Assembly: GCA_005240105.1 (NCBI GenBank)
Contig: SBAT01000088.1
Coordinates: forward strand, 1 to 10,586
Direction: 5' to 3'
Source of the DNA: Chloroflexota bacterium
GTDB lineage: Bacteria > Cyanobacteriota > Vampirovibrionia > Obscuribacterales > Obscuribacteraceae
DNA: 10,586 nucleotides
Shown here: positions 1-5,734 of the stretch, in pieces
Layout of the letters: each line of letters begins with the position of its first letter
How positions within the stretch are numbered: position 1 is the first letter of the stretch
Notes under the pieces: generated by a model
What the model saw: only the letters and a program-made list of their open reading frames with translations
What the model was told of the DNA's origin: nothing
Databases searched by the model: none
Made by a program: the position numbers and the translations under genes

Positions 1-360
1 CAGTCCGAATCAGTACCCGCCGACGGTGTTGGACGTCGTGGAATGTCCGCTTTTGCTTTAGACGGTGCAATAAGCGCCATAGTCGGCGACTTCTCCATGG
101 TCACCTTACTCAATAGCGCACCATACCTAAATTCACTGAAACACCCAGTTTCCGCTAGTGATCAAAAGCTACACGCTCAAATAGTCAAAGCGGCCGCTGT
201 CATTCAACAGGTACTCGGCAACCGTGGGCGCTATTACGTAGCTCCCAAGGAACGCGCCTCCGCTCCTTTGCCTGACTGGGTATTTAAAACGACCGGCAGC
301 AAACCGGACAGCCTGCCTCTTCTCAAGGCTCTACTGGAAAAGCAAGACGACCTGAATTGA
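1..360 (+). CDS. Unrecognised protein, C-terminal part (5' end outside window)
   Basis: The frame is open from base 1 and ends at TGA 358-360, giving 119 visible residues. An ATG at 43 could start a 105-residue protein, but it has no convincing Shine-Dalgarno and the 14 codons before it are open, so a gene truncated by the window edge is more likely. The visible part has a small-residue-rich stretch with DGAISAIVGDF, an amphipathic segment around IVKAAAVIQQVLGNRGRYYV, and a polar C-terminus ending in KQDDLN. No membrane segment, signal peptide or catalytic motif is visible and I do not recognise the family. It is followed by a 99-bp gap before the YlqD-like gene on the same strand. That the frame is coding is fairly well supported by its length and ordinary composition; the function is unknown. 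Confidence 0.6.
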   Translation, partial: QSESVPADGVGRRGMSAFALDGAISAIVGDFSMVTLLNSAPYLNSLKHPVSASDQKLHAQIVKAAAVIQQVLGNRGRYYVAPKERASAPLPDWVFKTTGSKPDSLPLLKALLEKQDDLN

Positions 361-376
361 GCGTCTAAATGACAAC

Positions 377-445
377 AGGTAAATCCTGAAGCGGTCAAGA
401 TGTCAATAATCTTCTTCTGCTAAACTAGTCGTGCTGTTTAGCACG
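377..445 (+). promoter_or_regulatory. Leader of the ylqD-like gene: possible extended -10 and a hairpin
   Basis: TGC followed by TAAACT at 418-426 resembles an extended -10 element; no good -35 is seen at the normal distance. Just downstream, 430-445 is a perfect inverted repeat (CGTGCT, loop GTTT, AGCACG). If the -10 is used, transcription would start near 433, so the hairpin would lie at the very 5' end of the message, directly ahead of the ribosome binding site. No T-run follows it, so it does not look like a terminator of the previous gene. One AGGTAA hexamer lies at 377-382. The promoter call is weak; the inverted repeat itself is certain. Confidence 0.3.
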
Positions 446-448
446 TTC

Positions 449-455
449 AGGAGGT
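449..455 (+). promoter_or_regulatory. Strong Shine-Dalgarno of the ylqD-like gene
   Basis: AGGAGGT lies 4 bases before the ATG at 460. This near-perfect anti-16S match fixes the start codon and suggests efficient translation. Confidence 0.8.
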
Positions 456-459
456 TCTC

Positions 460-897
460 ATGGTCGAGTCCATTCAACTCATGCGGCAAGTATCCGTCCG
501 GGCAATCGTCACGGAAAATTTCAAGAACCAAGTTGCCGGTGAAATAACCAAAAACCTGCAGCAAATAGACGCCGAACTGCAACAGCTAGAGTTTAAGGCA
601 AAGCGCGCCGTAGCGGACATCGAAAAGCGCGCCATCAGCCCAATGAGCAACGATACCAAAGCGCAAGTTGAAGCAATTCGCCAACAGGTGGAAACAGAAA
701 AAATGCGCCTTGCTCAGCTCAAAGAAGAAATGACCGGTCAAAACCAAGCTTTAAACGAGCTACCTGTAGGCTCCGTAGTCACGCAATTCACCCTGGAAAA
801 TCCAGTTGAAGTCCGCGTCGGCGAAAACATCTTCCAACGTCTTGAAGGCGGCGAAATCCTCGTCAAAGACGGCGTCATTCAAGAAATAAGGTTGTAG
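460..897 (+). CDS. ylqD: YlqD-family coiled-coil protein
   Basis: This encodes 145 residues with an ATG start set by the AGGAGGT just upstream. Residues about 8-20 (VSVRAIVTENFK) form the short N-terminal strand region typical of YlqD proteins. Residues about 25-105 are a charged heptad-rich helix, with KNLQQIDAELQQLEFKAKR and later EKMRLAQLKEEM, that should form a coiled coil. The C-terminal 40 residues are a small beta-rich domain with VGSVV, VEVRVGENIF and KDGVIQEIRL, a pattern I associate with the cyanobacterial members of the family. There is no signal peptide or membrane segment, so it is probably cytoplasmic. The biochemical role of YlqD is not established. The downstream neighbour, a sigma factor, is convergent, so the gene appears to be monocistronic or the last of a short operon with the gene ending at 360. 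The family call is by recognition of sequence pattern. Confidence 0.75.
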   Translation: MVESIQLMRQVSVRAIVTENFKNQVAGEITKNLQQIDAELQQLEFKAKRAVADIEKRAISPMSNDTKAQVEAIRQQVETEKMRLAQLKEEMTGQNQALNELPVGSVVTQFTLENPVEVRVGENIFQRLEGGEILVKDGVIQEIRL

Positions 898-1007
898 ATA
901 ACTAGCTACAGCGAGAACGGAGCGTTGCGATGAGCAATGCGAAGTGGAGCGTGGGCTGCTGGACAGCAAGCGAAGGTGAAGCGGTAGCGGAACCGGAGCA
1001 TTACAAA
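898..1007. other. Intergenic region between convergent genes, GAGCG/GCG-rich with small hairpins
   Basis: This gap separates the stop of the YlqD-like gene from the stop of the sigma factor gene. The + strand is purine-rich and carries many short GCG and GGAGC/GAGCG words at irregular spacing. A 7-bp stem with one G-U pair can form at 922-940 (GCGTTGC, loop GATGA, GCAATGC), with weaker stems at 957-968 and 982-995. None is followed by a T-run on either strand, so a standard intrinsic terminator is not evident, although a structured terminator shared by both genes remains possible. No gene is supported here. Confidence 0.35.
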
Positions 1008-1985
1008 CTAATTTCCTAAATACTCTTTGAGCTTGGAAGTCTCTTCCGATTGTCTCAGGTTGCGTAGCGCCTTAATTTCAATCTGCCGCGTACGTTCACG
1101 TGTTATGCCAACCATGCGGCCGACTTGTTCAAGAGTCCTCGGCATGCCGTCGTTCAAACCATAACGCAGCATAAGAATGTCCCGTTCACGCGGCGTCAGC
1201 ATGGACAGTGCATCACGCACATCTTTCGACATTAAGTGCGACTCTGTCTTATCATCAGGCGAAACGAGGTTTTCATCTTCGACTAATTCCGCCAAGGAAT
1301 TGTCCTCATCTTCACCATATGGTGTATCCAAAGACAGCGGAGTACGCGTGGCCGCAAGTATGTCTTTTACTTTCTGTACATTAACCGTTAAGCCCTTAGC
1401 CAATTCGTCCAGCGTCGGTCTACGCCCTAATTCTTGCGACAACTTACGTGTCGTCTTGCGCAATTGGTTGATTGTCTCAACCATGTGCACCGGCACACGA
1501 ATGGTGCGCGACTTATCGGCCAGCGCTCGTGTGATTCCCTGACGAATCCACCATGTGGCATACGTCGAGAATTTAAAACCACGCTCCGAATCAAATTTCT
1601 CTGCAGCACGAATTAAACCTAGGTTGCCTTCCTGAATTAAATCAAGAAATGGCAATCCACGGCCCTGATATTTTTTGGCGACGCTTACAACCAATCGTAA
1701 ATTCGATTGTACTAGCCGCTTTTTGGCAACTTTGTCACCACGGGCAATCCGGCGCGCTAATTCAATTTCCTCGGCGGCGGTTATAAGTTTGATGCGCCCA
1801 ATTGCGCGCAAATAAACTTGTACCGAGTCCTCGGCTTGAACCTTGACCTCAGTTTCCGCTTCAGGTTCCTGGGTCTCTTCAAACTCAACACCACCATCTG
1901 CGCCGCCAAAGGAAGCAGCAGAAAACCCTGGAATTAATTCCTCCAGGTTTAAATCATCAACAGCAGTTGCATATTGTCTAGTCAT
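1008..1985 (-). CDS. sigA: RNA polymerase sigma factor, RpoD/SigA type (sigma-70 group 1 or 2)
   Basis: The protein has 325 residues if started at the ATG 1985-1983, with CGGAAA placed 6 bases upstream. The frame extends to a TTG at 2123, but those extra residues have no sigma-like character. An acidic linker occupies about 27-51. Region 1.2 is at 52-68 (SVQVYLRAIGRIKLI). Regions 2.1-2.4 are at 91-159, including NLRLVVSVAKKY, FLDLIQEGNLGLIRAAEKFD and the promoter-melting/-10 helix YATWWIRQGITRAL. Region 3 begins at RTIRVPVHMVETI (160). The region 4.2 helix-turn-helix at 283-312 contains LEQVGRMVGITRERTRQIE. It directs core RNA polymerase to housekeeping-type promoters. It lacks a long region 1.1, so group 1 and group 2 cannot be told apart from sequence alone. 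TRERT has Thr where Ile or Val is usual. A short inverted repeat (ACGG/CCGT, 1986-1996) overlaps the ribosome binding site. Confidence 0.92.
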   Translation of the reverse strand: MTRQYATAVDDLNLEELIPGFSAASFGGADGGVEFEETQEPEAETEVKVQAEDSVQVYLRAIGRIKLITAAEEIELARRIARGDKVAKKRLVQSNLRLVVSVAKKYQGRGLPFLDLIQEGNLGLIRAAEKFDSERGFKFSTYATWWIRQGITRALADKSRTIRVPVHMVETINQLRKTTRKLSQELGRRPTLDELAKGLTVNVQKVKDILAATRTPLSLDTPYGEDEDNSLAELVEDENLVSPDDKTESHLMSKDVRDALSMLTPRERDILMLRYGLNDGMPRTLEQVGRMVGITRERTRQIEIKALRNLRQSEETSKLKEYLGN

Positions 1986-2177
1986 ACGGTTTCCGTTCTT
2001 TCCGGCTCTTAGTGTTAAATTCGTCCTGTACCCTGTACTACCCGATGGCAAAGCGGAGGTTTCAGATAACCTCATTAACCTGTGGTGTAAGACGCCTACA
2101 TCTATTAAAAGGTTCCTAGTCAAGAACCATAATGGGGTTAACCCTGGATTTAGGCTTTCCTAACCCATCCTACATTA
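1986..2177 (-). promoter_or_regulatory. Sigma factor leader region with repeated short motifs
   Basis: This 192-bp stretch lies between the ccsA stop and the sigma gene start, both on the minus strand. Read on the minus strand it contains a perfect tandem GTACAGG GTACAGG (2038-2025), two AGGTTA hexamers nine bases apart (2081-2076 and 2072-2067), and the palindrome GGGTTAACCC (2144-2135). These look more like operator sites than coding sequence. No convincing -35/-10 pair was found, so the promoter itself is not placed. A separate promoter for the sigma gene is inferred from the size of the gap and the possible terminator inside it. Confidence 0.4.
2105..2128 (-). terminator. Possible weak intrinsic terminator after ccsA
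   Basis: On the minus strand GGTTC (2128-2124) can pair with GAACC (2115-2111) across an 8-base loop and is followed at once by CTTTTAAT-like sequence on the minus strand (a TTTT at 2110-2107). It lies about 50 bases after the ccsA stop, where a terminator for the operon would be expected. The stem is only 5 bp and the T-run is short, so it would be leaky at best. Confidence 0.3.
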
Positions 2178-3170
2178 TTATTTAAATTTTCCGTAGCTGT
2201 GGAGCCCGCCAAAGCCCAAGGAATTAAAGCCCAGGTAGGTCAGCAAGGTTAAAAGCATGCCGACAACAGCTACCAAAGAGAGCTTTTCAGCCGAACATTC
2301 CCTGTGTATACGTAGGTGAATATAGGCAGCAAAGGACAGCCACGTGACAAGAGCCATGGACTCTTTGGGGTCCCAGGACCAATAGGTGCCCCAGGCATGG
2401 TTGGCCCAGAGACCGCCAGTAATTACGCCGATAGTTAAAAGCGGGAAACCAATCATGATTGCCCGGTAGGAAACCTCATCATATAAGGAAGCTCTTTCCT
2501 CATTGCCTATGGCTGTATTTATCGATTTAAGGTTCCACCAGGCCAGACCTACGCCGACAAGACTACCGCCAACGAAAAGTATCTGCAGCCAGTAGCTGTC
2601 AATTGGCGTGTATGTGCCAAGACCAATTGCCAGCGAACTTAGAAGCAGGGCGACGACCGCCCAAAGCAAGGAACGCAGGCGACCAGCTTGCCATAGTTGC
2701 ATCAAGCCGGATGTACCGGACAAGAAAAACATAGCGTAAGAAACAATCAATGGTGGCACATGAATCTGCCTCCAGTAACTAACAAGTGCCGGCACCAATG
2801 GTGTGATTTGCTGCTGTGAGACAGGCAGCCAACTTCCGTAGAGAAACATGGTGGCGGCAACCAGACTGGCCAACCAGCCGAGTTGTTTGACACCGTATGT
2901 TTTTTCCAACAGGAGAAAACAACCCATAGTCGCCCAGGCAAACCACAACAGTGACTCATATAGATTCGCCAGAGGAAACCTCTGAGCTTCAATGCCTCTA
3001 CCAACAATGGCAGCAGTTAGTGTAAGGAAACCAATCATTGTTACCACGACGCCAATTTTTTGCATCGTGTCCTTGCGTCGAGAAAAAGCGTTGGCAATTA
3101 CAAACACCCAGAACGAAACAATGGTTGAAATGCCCGCTGTATTTGTTAGCGTCAACTGTAAATCAGACAT
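2178..3170 (-). CDS. ccsA: Cytochrome c biogenesis protein CcsA/ResC (System II haem handler)
   Basis: This is a 330-residue integral membrane protein of the CcsA/ResC family, part of the System II synthase that moves haem across the membrane and attaches it to CXXCH sites of apocytochromes c. The signature WWD segment is at about 252-270, including AWGTYWSWDPKE. An N-terminal FPLANLYESLLW motif (65-76) is also typical. By comparison with characterised CcsBA fusions, H137 (IHVPPLIVSYA) and H324 (GLHSYG) would be the two external haem-ligand histidines flanking WWD, and H284 (YIHLRIH) the membrane histidine. Several hydrophobic helices are visible (about 14-30, 40-58, 70-88, 97-113, 141-160, 168-185, 195-211, 236-256, 272-287, 297-315). 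The ATG start follows GAGGAAAAGGTAA and overlaps the resB stop by 8 bp, which implies translational coupling. In this field the CcsA and CcsB names are used inconsistently; this is the WWD-containing subunit. Confidence 0.93.
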   Translation of the reverse strand: MSDLQLTLTNTAGISTIVSFWVFVIANAFSRRKDTMQKIGVVVTMIGFLTLTAAIVGRGIEAQRFPLANLYESLLWFAWATMGCFLLLEKTYGVKQLGWLASLVAATMFLYGSWLPVSQQQITPLVPALVSYWRQIHVPPLIVSYAMFFLSGTSGLMQLWQAGRLRSLLWAVVALLLSSLAIGLGTYTPIDSYWLQILFVGGSLVGVGLAWWNLKSINTAIGNEERASLYDEVSYRAIMIGFPLLTIGVITGGLWANHAWGTYWSWDPKESMALVTWLSFAAYIHLRIHRECSAEKLSLVAVVGMLLTLLTYLGFNSLGFGGLHSYGKFK

Positions 3171-4566
3171 TTACCTTTTCCTCTATTGTTGCTTTGTTTT
3201 CTGAAGCAATCGGATTGCTTATTAGTGGATTACCTAAATCATGAACTATCGCATTAAGGCTTTGGCTAAATGCTCGCTTGGCCTTCATGCTGTGTCCGCC
3301 AATAGAAAGCTCGCAGCCATCCTCAAGATTGTTGGCACTGGCCCATAGTTGCCTATGCGGAATTGCTGCCAGTAGCACACCTAAGATGATGAAGCCGAAA
3401 GCTACATATGTGATAGGCAGTCCTGGATCACACTTGTATTGCAGACCGGTAATGGCAAATACGTTCTTGTAACCAACTTCCACCCCACCTAATTTCGCCT
3501 TGCCGTTCAAAGGAATTTCGGTGAGCAACTTTGGTCCTGCCCAACCATCAGCTTTGGCAAATACACGCAGCGGTTTCATTTGATCACGAACAGAGAATAA
3601 TAAAATCGTTTTTTCATCGAGAGGGAGAAATGCCGCGTACAACTTGCCCATTGGTCTCAAGTTGAGAACACGCACAGTGTCATTGAAAGTAAGGACGATG
3701 CGATCCAAACCCCAGCTCGATTGATAAATATCAACATCGCCAACTGTAAGCGGGTTATTGACTGAAATCTGTTGGCGCTTTAGTACTTTACCCTGTTCGT
3801 CAACAACAGCTAAATCCGTATACCACTGTTTCACATCGCCTGTCGGATAGTCCTCTCGCCAACTTTTCTCAGCTTTGACGGACCATTTGGGCAGCTTACC
3901 TATCCACAGTTTGCTGTGCTCCGACGACTCAAAATTCATAATGCTGCCTACAGGCACAGGCTGAAAACCAGTAAAGCCTGTCCAGGAAGTGATAGTCACA
4001 CCCAGTAAGAGAGTCAAAAGTCCGATGTGAGTAACAGTCGGCGCCAGGCGACCGTATTTGCCGAATTCACCAGTTAGGTAAATACCTTCTTTCCTAACCG
4101 TATATCCCTTGCGCTTTAGTCTTTCAGTCAGGCGATAGAGAGCCGTTTCCGGGTGCACATTGAGCGTAACCTTTTTTGTAATGACCAGCTTATCTATGGC
4201 GTTGCTTTTAAGATAAGGCATCACCTGCTTAAGTGAACGTACTTTAGGAAAAACTCTCTGCACGCTGCAAGCAATCATATTGATAGTCAAAAGTCCGATC
4301 AGTGAAAGGAACCACGAGGAATGGAAAATATCCGTAATACCAATCTTGCTAAATGCCAGTGCTGTTTCTTCGCCAAATTGATCAATTACCTTCTGAATGC
4401 CGCCCTGGCTTTCTTGCGGGCACCAGGCACCAATGAGTATGGTCAGTGCAATCAAGCTAAGTAAAAGCACCGTCAACTTTACAGAAGCCCACGGCGTCCA
4501 AAAGCTGCCTGACTTATTAGGAACAGGCTTAGCCACATTCTTCTCCGGTGTTATCATCTGCGTCAA
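3163..4566 (-). CDS. resB: Cytochrome c biogenesis protein ResB (Ccs1/CcsB), System II partner of CcsA
   Basis: This encodes 467 residues, close to the usual bacterial ResB length. Four membrane helices are visible at about 28-48, 84-104, 176-198 and 383-403, with a large soluble domain between the third and fourth that should face the outside of the membrane. Family marks include the motif around FHSSWFLSLI (81-90), where H82 matches the position of the membrane histidine in CcsBA fusions, VDIYQSSWG (278-286), and KCDPGLPITYVAFGF before the last helix, followed by PHRQLWA. ResB probably holds the apocytochrome and works with CcsA as the haem ligation complex. The best start is TTG at 4566-4564, because GGTGAG lies 6 bases upstream; the nearest ATG (4557-4555) is too far from any ribosome binding site. 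TTG overlaps the upstream stop as TTGA. The roughly 60-residue C-terminal cytoplasmic tail (404-467) is low in recognisable features. Confidence 0.92.
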   Translation of the reverse strand: MTQMITPEKNVAKPVPNKSGSFWTPWASVKLTVLLLSLIALTILIGAWCPQESQGGIQKVIDQFGEETALAFSKIGITDIFHSSWFLSLIGLLTINMIACSVQRVFPKVRSLKQVMPYLKSNAIDKLVITKKVTLNVHPETALYRLTERLKRKGYTVRKEGIYLTGEFGKYGRLAPTVTHIGLLTLLLGVTITSWTGFTGFQPVPVGSIMNFESSEHSKLWIGKLPKWSVKAEKSWREDYPTGDVKQWYTDLAVVDEQGKVLKRQQISVNNPLTVGDVDIYQSSWGLDRIVLTFNDTVRVLNLRPMGKLYAAFLPLDEKTILLFSVRDQMKPLRVFAKADGWAGPKLLTEIPLNGKAKLGGVEVGYKNVFAITGLQYKCDPGLPITYVAFGFIILGVLLAAIPHRQLWASANNLEDGCELSIGGHSMKAKRAFSQSLNAIVHDLGNPLISNPIASENKATIEEKVNV

Positions 4567-5564
4567 TTTGTTCTCACCAACAAGTAGTCGGCTACGGCAG
4601 CCAGAGAGTCCTTATAGGTAGATGCCGGCAGACAATCCAAACTGGACTTAGCGGCTTCGGCATATTTACTGGCCAGCTTAACTGTCTTCTCAATGCCGCC
4701 TGCTTGCGAAATGACAGCTAGAGCCTCGGTCAGCCCATCGGCTTGACCAACAGCGCGGGTATCGATAAGTTCTTTCAAGCGACTAGCGCTTTTATCGTTT
4801 TGTTCGAGCACAAACAAGGCTGGTGCAGTTATGACACCATTAGCCAAATCGCTTCCGGCAGCTTTGCCCAATTGATCCGTATTGCCTGTCACGTCCAAAA
4901 GATCATCTACTATCTGGAAACAAACACCCAGGTTAGTGCCATAAGATTTGAGCGAGGCAACAACAAGCTCTTCACGCCTGTTTAGAATGGCACTGGATTG
5001 GCAGCCGGCGGCAAACAACGAGGCCGTCTTGTGCACAGACTTTTGAAGGTAAGCATCCCAATCAACAACGCTTGCGAATTGTTGGCGCATCTGGCGAATT
5101 TCACCAGCGCATAAATCACCCAGAACTTGTCCATAGATGCCGACAATCTGGGGGTTCATCAACCTGGCTAAACAAATAGATGCTTGAGCAAAAAGCAAGT
5201 CGCCAATGAGCACAGCCAATTTATCGTTCCACTTGCGATTGACTGTTGATTCACCTCTACGCAGGGATGCTTGGTCAATTACATCATCGTGTACCAAGCT
5301 GGCTGTATGGATTAGTTCGGTTAATACGGCAAGGATAATGTGCAGGCGAGAAATTTCATCTCCATCTGGCAAGCTTGCTTTCGAAGAAAGCATCGTCAAG
5401 GCTGGTCGTATGCGTTTACCGCCGGCTTTAAATACTTGCGCAAGCAGGTCGGAGACAAAAGCATTGTCATCGATCAGATTGCTCACAAGCCAAGTATCAA
5501 CCAGCTGCATCTCCGGCTTTACCGGGGCAAGCAAGTGGGATAAATCGACAACGGTACTTTGCAT
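4563..5564 (-). CDS. Long-chain all-trans polyprenyl diphosphate synthase
   Basis: This encodes 333 residues, the usual length for IspB/solanesyl-type synthases. It condenses isopentenyl diphosphate onto allylic primers in the cytoplasm to make the polyprenyl tail of respiratory quinones. Visible motifs in order are GGKRIRP (48-54), the first aspartate-rich motif DDVID (93-97) followed by LRRGESTVN, and the second, DDLLD (220-224), followed by GKAAGSDL. The residue five positions before the first motif is Ala88 rather than a bulky aromatic residue, which in this family goes with long products (about C35-C50). Exact chain length cannot be read from sequence, so ispB, hepT and sds are all possible symbols. 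ATG start at 5564. It is the first gene of the operon with resB and ccsA, which fits a joint supply of quinone and cytochromes for respiration. Confidence 0.9.
   Translation of the reverse strand: MQSTVVDLSHLLAPVKPEMQLVDTWLVSNLIDDNAFVSDLLAQVFKAGGKRIRPALTMLSSKASLPDGDEISRLHIILAVLTELIHTASLVHDDVIDQASLRRGESTVNRKWNDKLAVLIGDLLFAQASICLARLMNPQIVGIYGQVLGDLCAGEIRQMRQQFASVVDWDAYLQKSVHKTASLFAAGCQSSAILNRREELVVASLKSYGTNLGVCFQIVDDLLDVTGNTDQLGKAAGSDLANGVITAPALFVLEQNDKSASRLKELIDTRAVGQADGLTEALAVISQAGGIEKTVKLASKYAEAAKSSLDCLPASTYKDSLAAVADYLLVRTN
4573..4578 (-). promoter_or_regulatory. Shine-Dalgarno that selects the TTG start of resB
   Basis: GGTGAG on the minus strand, inside the last codons of the polyprenyl synthase gene, is 6 bases ahead of TTG 4566-4564 and 15 ahead of the ATG at 4557. 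The spacing favours the TTG and the 4-bp stop/start overlap. Confidence 0.55.
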
Positions 5565-5610
5565 TGACTCTTAGTTTTTCGTCAGCAACAAAGGCTGAAT
5601 GTTGAGACAA

Positions 5611-5694
5611 AGGTTAGTAGAATAGGTAAGCATAACGTCTAAGTTAATATTCAATTGTGACCTTACTTGAATTCTTAACCTTAGGTAAAGGTAA
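5611..5694. repeat. Cluster of AGGTWA hexamers in the divergent intergenic region
   Basis: Five copies of AGGTTA or AGGTAA occur in 84 bases: 5611-5616 and 5624-5629 on the + strand, 5681-5676 on the minus strand, and a perfect tandem pair 5683-5688 and 5689-5694 on the + strand. The minus-strand copy lies within CTTAACCT (5674-5681), the same 8-mer reported as the cyanobacterial Pho box unit, and together with the next copy it forms a near-palindrome around TTAACCTTAGGTAA. The position between divergent genes suggests a transcription factor binding array. The regulator is unknown. Confidence 0.45.
5619..5647 (-). promoter_or_regulatory. Candidate promoter of the polyprenyl synthase-resB-ccsA operon
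   Basis: On the minus strand TTAACT (5647-5642) and TATTCT (5624-5619) are separated by 17 bases, each matching the sigma-70 consensus at 4 of 6 positions. Transcription would start near 5612, about 48 bases before the ATG. AGGTWA hexamers lie on either side of the -10, at 5611-5616 and 5624-5629, so a factor binding them could block or help polymerase. The match is moderate only. Confidence 0.3.
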
Positions 5695-5734
5695 TGTCGG
5701 GCACAACTCCCGGAAATGGAGCCAGGTTTGAGAC

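Noticed and set aside
760..969. Reading frame of 69 codons on the minus strand across the end of the YlqD-like gene
   Set aside because: It overlaps a well-supported gene on the other strand, has biased low-information sequence and no ribosome binding site or family resemblance.
1177..1542. 121-codon reading frame on the + strand inside the sigma factor gene
   Set aside because: It lies wholly antisense to a strongly conserved gene and is rich in Ser, Arg and Thr, as expected of a shadow frame.
1986..2123. N-terminal extension of the sigma factor from a TTG at 2123
   Set aside because: The 46 extra residues show no sigma-like character, the start is TTG, and the stretch holds a possible terminator, tandem repeats and palindromes typical of a regulatory region. 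The ATG at 1985 has a suitable ribosome binding site.
5674..5681. Canonical Pho box (CTTAACCT array) upstream of dapL
   Set aside because: Only one exact unit is present and neighbouring units at 11-bp steps do not match, so the classical array is not supported even though the hexamer cluster is real.
5602..5697. Promoter for dapL built from TTGAGA at 5602 or TTGAAT at 5667
   Set aside because: No -10 element of reasonable quality sits 16-18 bases downstream of either, so no dapL promoter was placed.
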